A stretch of DNA of 64,000 nt, taken from NCBI RefSeq assembly GCF_003609835.1, contig NZ_AP017899.1, positions 124,001 to 188,000 on the forward strand, written 5' to 3'. Positions 36,613 to 45,696 of this stretch are shown in pieces; the first letter of the stretch is position 1, and the number at the start of each line of letters is the position of its first letter. The notes under the pieces were generated by a model. It did no database searches, had not been told where the DNA came from, and saw nothing but the letters and a program-made list of their open reading frames with translations. This DNA comes from Sphingopyxis sp. FD7 (GTDB lineage Bacteria; Pseudomonadota; Alphaproteobacteria; Sphingomonadales; Sphingomonadaceae). The translations under genes and the position numbers were made by a program.

Positions 36613-39600
36613 TGACTGACGCAAAGCCCGTCTTGCGGGACGAAACCGCCCGCCTCGCCGCGATGACGGCGCATGATCGTTCGATTTTGGTCGAAGCCGG
36701 CGCCGGCTCGGGCAAAACGGCAGTCATGGCCGGACGCTTGGCGCTGCTGCTCGCTGGTGGCGCAGCACCCAAGGCGATTGCTGCGGTGACCTTCACCGAA
36801 TTGGCGGCGAGCGAACTGCTCGCCCGCGTGCGCGAATTCGTTGACGAACTGATGGCCGGCCGCATCCCGCGTGAGCTGCGGATCGCCCTTCAGGACGGCC
36901 TCTCGGCAGAACAGCGGTCGCATCTTGACGCGGCGGCGGCCGAGATCGACGAAATCACCTGCTCGACTATCCACGGCTTCTGCCAGCGCTTGATCAAGCC
37001 TTATCCGGTCGAGGCAAACATCGATCCGGGTGCGTCGCTCATGGACCCGGCGCAAGCAGACATGATCTTCGGCGACATCGTCGACCGGTGGTTGCGCGAG
37101 GCTCTCGATGCCGACGACCAGAACTTAGTCGCGGAGCTGGTTTTCCAGAACCCGAGCAAAGCGACCGAACTGATTGCGACGGCAGCTGCGGCGCTGCGCG
37201 ACAATCGTGTGCTGGTGCCGCCGCCAGTGCCAGCAATCCCTCCGCTAGTGACCGCGTTCGATCATGCAGCAAAGGCCTACCGTGCCTTCGTCGTAGGCAC
37301 GCCGGCACTGGAAGAGGAGAGCATCGCAAGCGCGCAGGCCTTTGTCGATATGGCAGCGGCGGTGGCGCTGGTCCCGACCGACCAGTCTCCGGCTGCCCTC
37401 ATCCGGCTTCTGCTATCCACTCCGCACCCGTCGCTGTGCACCGCAAAGGGTACGTTCAGCGTCTACAAGAAGAAAGGGAAGTGGGAGACCGCGGCGAAGG
37501 TCGCAGGCCTCTCAAAAGCCGAGGGCGGCGTGCTAAACGCGCGCGCCGAGGAATTGCATCTCGCCTGTACTTATAGCTGGGCGGCGATGCTGCAGGGTGC
37601 GGCGTCCCGCGTGCTCGCCGACCTACTCTCCGCGATCCAGCCAATCCTAGAGGACTTCCGCGCCTACAAGCGCGCGGCCGCGCTGCTCGATTTCGACGAC
37701 CTAATCTTTGCCGCCCGCGATCTCTTGCGCGATCATGATTCCGTACGCACGGCCCTCTCGAGTCGCTACGCTCATGTGCTTGTTGATGAATTCCAGGACA
37801 CCGACCCGCTCCAGACCGAGATCTTTTGGCGGCTGTGCGGCGATCCGGCACCCGACGCCGATCCGCTCGACTGGGCGGCATACCACATTCGGCCAGGTGC
37901 ACTGTTCCTCGTCGGCGATCCTAAGCAGGCGATCTACCGTTTCCGCGGCGCCGACGTCGCCGCCTATGTGCGAGCGCGTGAGGCGATCCGAGCGCTCAAT
38001 CCTCTCGATCTGCTGTCGATCTCGACCAATTTCCGGTCGTGCGCGGCCATTCTCGACTATGTGAACGATCGCTTCGCCCCGCACCTTACCGAGGAGAAGG
38101 GCCAGCCAGGCTTCACCCCACTCGACAGCTTCCATCCCGATCATGGCGAGGGCCTTTGCGTGGCGGCGCTCCCGGTCGCGTGCGCCGACGAGGACGGCAA
38201 AGCCAAGTCGGCCGTGCAGCGCGACTGCGAGGCGGAGGCGGTCGCGGAGATGTGCAGCCGGCTGATCGGCAGCCAGATCATCGTCGATCGCAAAACTGAC
38301 ACCAAGCGACCGTGTCGGCCAGGCGATATCGCACTGCTCGCACCGGGCGGCACGGAGTTGTGGCGCTACGAGGAAGCGCTGGAGAAGCGCGGCGTGCCGG
38401 TCGCGACTCAGGCGGGCAAAGGATTCTACCGTCGGCAAGAAGTGCAGGACCTCATAGCGATCACGCGCGTGCTTGCCGACAGCCGCGACAGCCTCGCGCT
38501 CGTGGCGCTGCTGCGCGGCCCGCTTGTCGGCTTGACCGAGGAGCAGTTGCTCGATCTGGTCTGGAGCCAGCCCCGCGATCCCGAGCGTCCCGATGCACTG
38601 CCCCGGCTCACCATCCATCTCGATGCCGAATTGATCTCCGAGCCGCATGCCCGTGACATCGTCGAGAAGCTGCAGGCGCTTCGGCGCAGGATCAACAGCA
38701 CTACGCCTCACCAATTGCTCGCCGAAGCGGTCGATCTGCTGCGCGTGCGCCCCGTCTTACTGCAGCGCCATGGTGGGCAGGCCGAACGCCCGCTCGCCAA
38801 TGTCGATCTCTTTCTGAGCCTCGCTCAGCCCTATGGCGTCCGCGGACTGCGAACCTTTGCCGATGCGATGACGGCGGCTTGGGAAGGCAAGACGCGCTCG
38901 GCGGAAGGCCGACCGGACGCGCAGGAGGAAGCGGTTTCGCTGGTCACGATGCACGCCTCCAAGGGGCTGGAGTGGCCGATCGTCGTGCCTATCAACACGA
39001 TGACGTTGGGCAACGATGTGCGCGATCCCGTCATCGATGGCGATACGAAGACGATTTTCCTGCCCCTCTTCGGGGTAGCGCCCGCTGGCTATGAGGAGGC
39101 CAAGGCGGCGGAAGTCGCCGAGCGCGAACGCGAACGGCTACGTCTATGGTATGTGGCAGCAACCCGGGCGCGCGAACTTCTCGTTCTGCCTAAACTCGAC
39201 GTGACGCCAGCGAAGAGCAGCTGGAATGGCTTGATGGATTTCGATCTCGACGGCTTGCCAGTGATTGCGATCGATCATCATCCCGAGGGGTTCGATACGA
39301 TCGACAGTGAACCCGACAACGATCAGACGGGCGAGATCTTTGCGGGCGAAGCGGCGCGCGTGGTCGCGGCGACGCCGAAGCTGCGCTGGGTCGCGCCGAG
39401 CAGCGACGAAGATCCGCATGGACCGCTTGAGCTGGCCGCCGAACCGCAGATCGTGGTCGCTGCCCAAGACGCGCCCGAGCCCGAAATGTTAATCACGGTA
39501 CAGGGCGGTCGCGAGCGCGGGCTTGTCATCCACAAGCTGTTGGAGGAAGTGCTGACTGGCGAGACCGCAGACGATCTGACCGCGCTCAGGGCACGCGCGG

Positions 39601-39803
39601 GGGATCTGGTCCGGGCGCTTGAACGCGAGCCCGGCACCGACGCGGGCGCTGGCCTCTCACCGGACGAGATGGCAGGCACGGTCTTGCGTACGCTGGCAAT
39701 GCGGGAGATCGCTGCGTTGCGGCCGCGTCTGATCCCCGAGCTTCCGGTCTATGGCATCAGCGAGGACGATGACATCGAACTAGCGACGTTCGGTGTTGTC
39801 TGA
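36612..39803 (+). CDS. AddA-like UvrD-family helicase, C-terminus cut by IS3
   Basis: A 1063-aa SF1A helicase: Walker A VEAGAGSGKTAVMAGRL at about 27, FTELAASELLARV at about 60, VDEFQDTDPLQTEIFW at about 390, GDPKQAIYRFRGADV near 435, VSLVTMHASKGLEWPIV near 775 and LWYVAATRARELLV near 845. The expected C-terminal nuclease has begun (RERGLVIHKLLEEVL, then PELPVYGISEDDD) but ends at 39803 with a TGA formed by the first bases of the IS3 element at 39801. The missing part would hold the catalytic DxK, so exonuclease activity of this subunit is probably lost. Confidence 0.85.
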   Translation: MTDAKPVLRDETARLAAMTAHDRSILVEAGAGSGKTAVMAGRLALLLAGGAAPKAIAAVTFTELAASELLARVREFVDELMAGRIPRELRIALQDGLSAEQRSHLDAAAAEIDEITCSTIHGFCQRLIKPYPVEANIDPGASLMDPAQADMIFGDIVDRWLREALDADDQNLVAELVFQNPSKATELIATAAAALRDNRVLVPPPVPAIPPLVTAFDHAAKAYRAFVVGTPALEEESIASAQAFVDMAAAVALVPTDQSPAALIRLLLSTPHPSLCTAKGTFSVYKKKGKWETAAKVAGLSKAEGGVLNARAEELHLACTYSWAAMLQGAASRVLADLLSAIQPILEDFRAYKRAAALLDFDDLIFAARDLLRDHDSVRTALSSRYAHVLVDEFQDTDPLQTEIFWRLCGDPAPDADPLDWAAYHIRPGALFLVGDPKQAIYRFRGADVAAYVRAREAIRALNPLDLLSISTNFRSCAAILDYVNDRFAPHLTEEKGQPGFTPLDSFHPDHGEGLCVAALPVACADEDGKAKSAVQRDCEAEAVAEMCSRLIGSQIIVDRKTDTKRPCRPGDIALLAPGGTELWRYEEALEKRGVPVATQAGKGFYRRQEVQDLIAITRVLADSRDSLALVALLRGPLVGLTEEQLLDLVWSQPRDPERPDALPRLTIHLDAELISEPHARDIVEKLQALRRRINSTTPHQLLAEAVDLLRVRPVLLQRHGGQAERPLANVDLFLSLAQPYGVRGLRTFADAMTAAWEGKTRSAEGRPDAQEEAVSLVTMHASKGLEWPIVVPINTMTLGNDVRDPVIDGDTKTIFLPLFGVAPAGYEEAKAAEVAERERERLRLWYVAATRARELLVLPKLDVTPAKSSWNGLMDFDLDGLPVIAIDHHPEGFDTIDSEPDNDQTGEIFAGEAARVVAATPKLRWVAPSSDEDPHGPLELAAEPQIVVAAQDAPEPEMLITVQGGRERGLVIHKLLEEVLTGETADDLTALRARAGDLVRALEREPGTDAGAGLSPDEMAGTVLRTLAMREIAALRPRLIPELPVYGISEDDDIELATFGVV

Positions 39804-39834
39804 CCGGCCCCCACCGAGTGGTCCACTGGGATTG

Positions 39835-40740
39835 TTAGTGCATTGACGCGTCCATCGCCAGTGTTGGCCGCAGGTGGAGCGAAGCGGAACCGGCGGGCGA
39901 CACTGGCGATGGAACGGCCTCCGGCGCCGGTGGTCGATATCCCAGCGAGCTGTGCGGCCGGACGGTGTTGTAATGCCGCCGCCAAGCCTCGATCAGGATC
40001 CGGGCCTCCGCGAGCGAGTAGAAGATCTCGCCGTTGAGCAGCTCATCGCGCAGGGATCCGTTGAAGCTTTCACAATAGCCATTCTCCCATGGCGATCCGG
40101 GCGTGATATACAGCGTCTTCACGCCGATCTGGGCGAGCCATTGCTGCACCGCCGTCGCGATAAACTCCGGGCCGTTGTCCGACCGGATATGCGCCGGCGG
40201 CCCACGCGTGACGAACAGCTCGGCCAGTGCCGCGAGCACGTCGTCGCTCTTGAGCTTACGCGCCACCGGCAACGCCAGGCACTCCCGGCTCGCCTCGTCG
40301 ATGATCGACAGGATCCGGTATTTGCGACCATCGTGCGTCCGGCCCTCGACGAAGTCGTAGGACCAGACATGGCCGGGATATTCTGGCCGCAGCCGGATGC
40401 ACGATCCGTCGTTCAGCCACAGACGCCCGCGCTTCGGCTGCCTTTGTGGCACCTTCAGCCCTTCGCGGCGCCAGATACGCTCAACCCGCTTGCGGTTCAC
40501 ATGCCACCCCGCATCGCGTAGCAACGCCGTCACCCGGCGATAGCCATAACGACCATATTGCCGGGCCAGTGCGATGATATCCTCAGTGAGGGCCGCTTCG
40601 TCATCCGCCCCGCGTGGCGCCTTGCGCTGCGTCGATCGGTGCTGCCCGAGCACGCGGCACAGCCGCCGCTCGGACACCGGCATCATCATTCTGATGTGGT
40701 CGATACAGCGCCTGCGGCGTGCGGGGCTCAGAAGTTTCCC
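39835..40740 (-). CDS. IS3 transposase OrfB (DDE integrase core)
   Basis: The rve-type catalytic part: WSYDFVEGRTHDGRKYRILS (first D), HIRSDNGPEF (second D) and GSPWENGYCESFNGSLRDELL (E). It is in the -1 frame relative to OrfA and is expressed as OrfAB by frameshifting at GGGAAAC (40734-40740). The frame itself is open to 40914. Intact. Confidence 0.88.
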   Translation of the reverse strand, partial: GKLLSPARRRRCIDHIRMMMPVSERRLCRVLGQHRSTQRKAPRGADDEAALTEDIIALARQYGRYGYRRVTALLRDAGWHVNRKRVERIWRREGLKVPQRQPKRGRLWLNDGSCIRLRPEYPGHVWSYDFVEGRTHDGRKYRILSIIDEASRECLALPVARKLKSDDVLAALAELFVTRGPPAHIRSDNGPEFIATAVQQWLAQIGVKTLYITPGSPWENGYCESFNGSLRDELLNGEIFYSLAEARILIEAWRRHYNTVRPHSSLGYRPPAPEAVPSPVSPAGSASLHLRPTLAMDASMH

Positions 40741-41006
40741 CGGGCAGCCTCCTGCAGGATCAGCTTGTCCAGCGTCAGGTCCGAGATCGCACGACGAAGC
40801 CGCGCATTCTCCTTCTCCAGATCCTTCATCCGACGCGCCTGATCGGTCTTCAGGCCGCCATATTCCTTGCGCCACCGATAATAGGTCTGCTCGCTGATCG
40901 CGATCCGACGACACGCCTCGGCGGTCGTAGCGCCCTGCGCAAGCACAACCTCCGCCTCACGTAGCTTGCCGATAATCTCTTCCGGGCGATGCTTCTTGCT
41001 CGGCAT
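40728..41006 (-). CDS. IS3 OrfA (helix-turn-helix protein)
   Basis: A 92-aa protein (MPSKKHRPEEIIGKLREAEV...) with a helix-turn-helix (TTAEACRRIAISEQTYYRWRK) and a leucine-rich coiled segment (MKDLEKENARLRRAISDLTLD) that binds the IS ends. It overlaps OrfB; ribosomes that slip near its end make the full transposase. Confidence 0.88.
   Translation of the reverse strand: MPSKKHRPEEIIGKLREAEVVLAQGATTAEACRRIAISEQTYYRWRKEYGGLKTDQARRMKDLEKENARLRRAISDLTLDKLILQEAARGNF
40734..40740 (-). other. Programmed -1 frameshift heptamer
   Basis: On the minus strand G GGA AAC, in the OrfA frame, sits three codons before the OrfA stop. It fits the X XXY YYZ rule and shifts reading exactly into the OrfB frame (KLLSPARRRR). 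Confidence 0.75.
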
Positions 41007-41098
41007 TCTATATCTCCTTCGTCGTCCAAAATATCATCAATTTTGGACCACTCAGAAGGGGGCAGATCAAACGTCAACCTGAGATCGGCGTTCCTGAT

Positions 41099-41143
41099 GG
41101 GGTGACTACACGAAAGTGACGTATCTGCACGCTAAGGGCGAAC
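41099..41143 (+). repeat. Left terminal inverted repeat of the first Tn3 transposon
   Basis: 45 bp starting GGGGTGACTACACGAAAGTG. It pairs with 45652-45696 with two mismatches, at positions 34 and 35. Confidence 0.92.
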
Positions 41144-41208
41144 AAATCCGGTACGATGCCAGCAGATGCTATTCGCAGGCTTTCCTGCCCCTTTTATGTG
41201 GTGCCGCC

Positions 41209-41994
41209 CTACGGGCGCCGATATGGGAGGGCGGCAATCCGATTGACCAACGATCGAGGTAGAACCCTGCTCGCCAAATATGTGAGCTGGTTGCCCATCC
41301 CCGGTATGGCGAAGGATTGCCGATAAACCAGAGCGTGGACTGCATGGGCCGCGCACCGGTCAACGTCCATCAAACCCAACCTCCCCCACTTCAAATCGCT
41401 GAGGGCAGCCATGTCTGTGTCGATTCCACCGGGTGCAAAAGACCCAACACTCACTCCCGTCCCGGCAAGCTCCACGGAAAGCGCTCGCATGAGGGTGCTC
41501 ACATAGGCTTTCGACGCGCCGTAGACCGCTTGGAAGGGCACGGATGTTTCGCCCTCCAGGCTCGACACGGCGATTACTGAGGATTCAAACGGCTGCTCCC
41601 TGAAAATCGCAATCAGGCGAGCCAGCAAATCCGTGAAACCGAGTATGTTTGTTTCAATTACCTCGGCATAAGTGTCGGCACGGCCTGCATCAAATGAACC
41701 AACGCTCGTCATTCCGGCAACCAACAAAGCGGCTGTTACTTGCAATTCTGCAACCTTAGCCGCGATTTTCTCCCTGCCCTCGATTTCACGTTGATCAGCC
41801 ACTATAATCTCGCACGGCACATTGAACCGCTCGTCAATTTCGGTCTGTAGCTCCCGCAAGTTGTCGAGCCTTCGTCCAACAATCAGGGGCTTGGCCTGGT
41901 ACGATGCCGCCAAGCGGAGGGCGGACGCTCTGCCCAAACCGGTCGAAGCCCCTGTGACCAGCACCCACGAGTTCTTGATCGCCAGCGGTTTCAC
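41209..41994 (-). CDS. Short-chain dehydrogenase/reductase, transposon passenger
   Basis: A 261-aa classical SDR. The cofactor motif TGASTGLGRAS is at about 14, IIVADQREIEG at about 63, the catalytic Ser in AVSSLEGET (about 143) and Tyr/Lys in YGASKAYV (about 157). An oxidoreductase of unknown substrate, NAD(P)-dependent. Its start overlaps the resolvase stop by 4 nt, so it is translated as part of the resolvase transcript, an unusual arrangement for a passenger gene. Confidence 0.85.
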   Translation of the reverse strand: MKPLAIKNSWVLVTGASTGLGRASALRLAASYQAKPLIVGRRLDNLRELQTEIDERFNVPCEIIVADQREIEGREKIAAKVAELQVTAALLVAGMTSVGSFDAGRADTYAEVIETNILGFTDLLARLIAIFREQPFESSVIAVSSLEGETSVPFQAVYGASKAYVSTLMRALSVELAGTGVSVGSFAPGGIDTDMAALSDLKWGRLGLMDVDRCAAHAVHALVYRQSFAIPGMGNQLTYLASRVLPRSLVNRIAALPYRRP

Positions 41995-42542
41995 GCGTTT
42001 TCCAGAGCCTTGTATAGGGCGGTTTTGCCGATCTTAAGCCGGGCCGCCGCCTCACGAACAGTGAGGCCCGCTGCGATATGCGCCCGCGCTTTACGTAGTT
42101 TGTCGGGGGTAACGACAGGCCGGCGACCACCCTTGTTGCCCCGCTCGCGTGCGGCCTTGAGGCCGGCATGAGTGCGTTCACGGATCAGGTCACGCTCGAA
42201 TTGGGCCAGCGAGCCGAAGATGTTGAACACCAGCATGCCGCCCGAAGTGGTGGTGTCGATATTCTCGGTGAGTGAGCGGAACCCGATGCCGCGCGCCGCA
42301 AGCTCGCCGACCTTCTCGATCAGGTGGCTCATCGAGCGGCCGAGGCGGTCGAGTTTCCAGACCACCAGCGTGTCGCCGGGGCGCAAATAGGCGAGCGCTT
42401 CGGTTAGGCCAGGCCGATCGGCTTTTGCCCCGGATGCGTGATCGTCGAATATACGGTCGCACCCGGCAGTGTTCAGCGCGTCAAGCTGGAGCGACAGCTT
42501 CTGGTCTGCGGTCGAGACGCGCGCATAGCCGATCAGCGCCAC
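41991..42542 (-). CDS. tnpR: Tn3 resolvase (serine recombinase)
   Basis: A serine recombinase with ALIGYARVSTADQKL (catalytic Ser in VST), LVVWKLDRLGRS, and a C-terminal helix-turn-helix GLTVREAAARLKIGKTALYKAL. I chose GTG 42542 because homologues begin there and this leaves 139 bp for a resolution site; the frame is open to 42623. It resolves transposition cointegrates at res and probably represses its own promoter. Confidence 0.88.
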   Translation of the reverse strand: MALIGYARVSTADQKLSLQLDALNTAGCDRIFDDHASGAKADRPGLTEALAYLRPGDTLVVWKLDRLGRSMSHLIEKVGELAARGIGFRSLTENIDTTTSGGMLVFNIFGSLAQFERDLIRERTHAGLKAARERGNKGGRRPVVTPDKLRKARAHIAAGLTVREAAARLKIGKTALYKALENA

Positions 42543-42681
42543 ATGATGCCCGATCCTGTCCGTTTTCCCGTCATTATGCGATCTTGTCCGAATCGCCGTT
42601 ACAGGTCCAGAGTTAACGGACATATTCCTGTTGGCCGCCAGAGGACCGTCTGACGGACACGCAAAGCGAAGGAGATGATGC
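42543..42681. promoter_or_regulatory. Presumed res site and divergent promoters
   Basis: The 139-bp gap between divergent tnpR and tnpA, the usual position of a Tn3 res site. I could not delimit individual resolvase binding sites. Confidence 0.45.
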
Positions 42682-45639
42682 TTGGCGAGACGGCGACTGG
42701 TGAGCCTGGAAATCTGGGCGAGGCATTATGGCGCGCCGCTCGATGAGCGCGAGATCGCGCGTCATTATACGCTGACCAGCGACGACCTGGAAATTGTCGG
42801 CCGCCGTCGCGGCGATGCCACCCGGCTCGGCTATGCGATGCTCATGCTATATATGAGATGGCCTGGCCGTGCGCTGGAAGCGGGCGAAGTCCCGCCCGCT
42901 CCTGTGCTCGCCTATGTGGCGCAGCAACTCGGCGTCGCGCCGGCAGCCTTCGCGGATTATGCCCATCGGGACCAGACCCGTCGCGAGCATCTCGTCGAAA
43001 TCCGACGATCGCACGGGTTCAGGATTTTTGACCGCAACGCTTTCCGTGAAGTTGTCGCCTTCTCGGTCCCAATCGCGCAGACCATCATACACCCCGGCCA
43101 GATGGCAGACGTCATCGTCGATGAACTCCGGCGCCTGCAGATCCTCCTGCCTTCTCCGTCGATTCTCGAAGCGGTGCTGCGGCGGGCGCGCCAGCAAGCC
43201 GAACAGCTTACCTATGAAGTGCTCACGAATGGCCTGCTGCCTGACACCCTTCAGGGCCTGGACGATTTGCTGGCCCGACGACCGGGGCAGGTCGCGACAT
43301 GGCTATCCTGGATGCGCAATGCGCCACAATCGCCGGCAGCGCGCAACATCCTGCGCCTGATCGAACGGCTCGCCTATATCCGCGCGCTGGGCCTCGATCG
43401 CGCCCGTGCCGACATGATCCCGGCTTTGACTTTTGACAGGCTGGCGGACGAAGGCAGCCGCATCACACCCCAGCACCTTGGCGAACTCAATGCCCTGCGC
43501 CGCCATGCGACGCTGGCGGCAACCGGCATCCGGCTTGAGGAAAGCCTGACCGACGCCACCCTGACGATGTTCGACAAGCTGTTGGGCAGCATGGCGCGCC
43601 GCGCCGAGAACCGGACCCGCGACAAAGCCCTCAAGACGGTGCGCGAGTTGCAAGGCCACCTCCGGACGCTCACGGGGTCTTGCCGCCTCCTCATCGACGC
43701 GCGCAGCAAGGGCGTGGATTCTCTGGCGCAGATCGAGGCGCTGGACTGGCAGCACTTCGCCGTGGCCGTCGAGCAGGCCGAAGTGCTCGGGCGACCGGAA
43801 ACCGTCGATCGCACCGCCGAATTGATCGAGCGGCATCGGACGGTGAAGCTCTTTGTCGGCGCTTTTCTCAACGCCTTCGAGTTTCGCGGCGCCGGCGCGG
43901 TTCAGGGGCTCCTGTCAGCGCTGGCCATCATCGCGGAGCTATATCGGACCGGCAAACGGCGCTTGCCTGATCGCGTGCCGCTACGCTTTGTGCCGCCCGC
44001 ATGGCGCCCGTTCGTCCTGCGGGATGGCATCGTTGATCGTGCCGCTTATGAACTATGCGCCTTGTCGCAACTACGCGAGCGGTTGCGAGCCGGGGATATA
44101 TGGGTCGCGGGAAGCCGGCAGTTTCGCGATTTCGACAGCTATCTCATACCGCCGGCGACCTTTGCGGCGCTGCGCGAGAAGGGGCCGTTGCCGCTCGCCA
44201 TCGAAACGGATTTCGAGCGCCATATCGAGGAACGGCGCACCAGGCTCGACACGGCGATCGAGCAGGTAACGGTCCTTGCACGGCAAGGGGAGCTGCCCCA
44301 GGTTAAGCTTGACGAAAACGGTCTCATCATCTCGCCGCTGAAGGCGGCAACACCGCCCGCCACCGAGATTGCCCGTCGCGCCGCCTATGATCGACTGCCG
44401 CGCGTGAAGATCACCGATCTTCTGCTGGAGGTCGATGCCTGGACCGGGTTCAGCGAATGCTTCATCCATCGTCGTTCGGGCCGGGAAGCCGACGATCGCA
44501 ATGCGCTGCTCACGGTCATCCTCGCCGATGGCATCAATCTCGGCCTCACACGCATGGCGGAAACCTGCCGGGGCGCAAGTCTGCGTCAGCTCGCCCATCT
44601 TCACGACTGGCACATCAGCGAAGCCGCCTATGGCGAAGCGTTGGGAAGGCTGATCGACGCCCATCGCGCCATGCCGCTCGCCGCGCTGTGGGGAGACGGC
44701 ACCACTTCGTCGAGCGACGGACAGCAATTTCATGCCGGGGGCCGTGGGGCCGCGATCGGCGACATCAACGCGCGCAGCGGCAACGAACCAGGCGTTGCCT
44801 TCTACACCCATGTCTCGGATCGATATGACCCCTTCGCAAGTCGGGTGATCGCGGCGACCGCTGGCGAAGCGCCCTATGTGCTGGATGGCTTGCTGTATCA
44901 CCAGACCGGCCTGACGATCGAGGAGCACTACACCGATACGGGCGGGGCATCGGACCATGTGTTCGGCCTCATGCCCTTCTTCGGCTACCGCTTCGCGCCG
45001 CGCCTGCGCGACATCAAGGAGCGTCGTTTACACCTCCTTCCCGGCCAAGAATCCGGCCCCTTGCTTGCCGGCATGACGGCCGAACCGATCGCATTGGGTC
45101 ATGTCGCGGCGCATTGGGACGAACTGCTGCGGTTCGCCACGTCGATCCGCACCGGCACCGTCACTGCTTCGGCAATGCTGCGCCGCTTGTCCGCCTATCC
45201 GCGACAGAACGGACTGGCCCTCGCACTACGCGAGCTGGGCCGCCTCGAACGCTCCATTTTCATGCTCGACTGGCTGCGCGACATCGACCTGCGCCGGCGC
45301 ACCCAGGCGGGCCTCAACAAAGGCGAAGCCCGCAACGCGCTCGCCCGCGCGCTCTTCTTCAACCAGCTCGGCGAACTGCGCGATCGTCGGTTCGAGAACC
45401 AGACCTATCGCGCCTCCGGCCTCAACCTGCTCGTCGCCGCCATCATCTTGTGGAACACTCGCTATCTCGAAATGGCGCTGGCGGACATCGGCACAGCCGA
45501 CGAAATCGCACGCCACATCGCGCCATTGGGCTGGGAGCATATCTCGCTGACCGGTGACTATAGCTGGAATGTTGAAGATCAACCCGATCCGGACGCCTTG
45601 CGACCGCTGCGCGCCGTCAACTCCCTACTTGCCGCGTGA
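42682..45639 (+). CDS. tnpA: Tn3-family transposase
   Basis: A 985-aa Tn3-type DDE transposase. The N-terminal DUF4158-like domain (LVSLEIWARHYGAPLDEREIARHYTL) is followed by the catalytic core: LEVDAWTGFSECFIH, the ALWGDGTTSSSDGQQF signature, and NTRYLEMAL near the end. The start is TTG 42682 with GGAG upstream. The protein is the normal size for the family and appears intact. Confidence 0.93.
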   Translation: MARRRLVSLEIWARHYGAPLDEREIARHYTLTSDDLEIVGRRRGDATRLGYAMLMLYMRWPGRALEAGEVPPAPVLAYVAQQLGVAPAAFADYAHRDQTRREHLVEIRRSHGFRIFDRNAFREVVAFSVPIAQTIIHPGQMADVIVDELRRLQILLPSPSILEAVLRRARQQAEQLTYEVLTNGLLPDTLQGLDDLLARRPGQVATWLSWMRNAPQSPAARNILRLIERLAYIRALGLDRARADMIPALTFDRLADEGSRITPQHLGELNALRRHATLAATGIRLEESLTDATLTMFDKLLGSMARRAENRTRDKALKTVRELQGHLRTLTGSCRLLIDARSKGVDSLAQIEALDWQHFAVAVEQAEVLGRPETVDRTAELIERHRTVKLFVGAFLNAFEFRGAGAVQGLLSALAIIAELYRTGKRRLPDRVPLRFVPPAWRPFVLRDGIVDRAAYELCALSQLRERLRAGDIWVAGSRQFRDFDSYLIPPATFAALREKGPLPLAIETDFERHIEERRTRLDTAIEQVTVLARQGELPQVKLDENGLIISPLKAATPPATEIARRAAYDRLPRVKITDLLLEVDAWTGFSECFIHRRSGREADDRNALLTVILADGINLGLTRMAETCRGASLRQLAHLHDWHISEAAYGEALGRLIDAHRAMPLAALWGDGTTSSSDGQQFHAGGRGAAIGDINARSGNEPGVAFYTHVSDRYDPFASRVIAATAGEAPYVLDGLLYHQTGLTIEEHYTDTGGASDHVFGLMPFFGYRFAPRLRDIKERRLHLLPGQESGPLLAGMTAEPIALGHVAAHWDELLRFATSIRTGTVTASAMLRRLSAYPRQNGLALALRELGRLERSIFMLDWLRDIDLRRRTQAGLNKGEARNALARALFFNQLGELRDRRFENQTYRASGLNLLVAAIILWNTRYLEMALADIGTADEIARHIAPLGWEHISLTGDYSWNVEDQPDPDALRPLRAVNSLLAA

Positions 45640-45651
45640 CGTTCGCTATCC

Positions 45652-45696
45652 GTTCGCCCTTTCCGTGCAGATACGTCACTTTCGTGTAGTCACCCC
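45652..45696 (-). repeat. Right terminal inverted repeat of the first Tn3 transposon
   Basis: 45 bp ending in GTGTAGTCACCCC, complementary to the left end at 41099-41143 except at two positions. Confidence 0.92.

Larger units (their letters stand above)
39801..41069 (-). mobile_element. IS3-family insertion sequence (IS407-like group)
   Basis: 1269 bp with terminal inverted repeats: the left end TGACCGGCCCCCACCGAGTG at 39801 matches the right end (reverse complement TGATCTGCCCCCTTCTGAGT, ending at 41069) and continues GGTCCA in both. It holds two overlapping frames on the minus strand. It interrupts the AddA-like gene. No clear target duplication is seen (GTC before, AAC after), and only 29 bp separate it from the Tn3 end, so the right flank may have been deleted. 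Confidence 0.88.
41099..45696. mobile_element. Tn3-family transposon carrying a short-chain dehydrogenase gene
   Basis: A 4.6-kb unit bounded by 45-bp inverted repeats (41099-41143 and 45652-45696, two mismatches) beginning GGGGTGACTACACG. Contents: SDR gene and resolvase on the minus strand, divergent transposase on the plus strand. Five-base flanks (CTGAT left, ATGCT right) do not match, so one side has been rearranged. The right end is immediately followed by an IS110 element. Confidence 0.9.
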
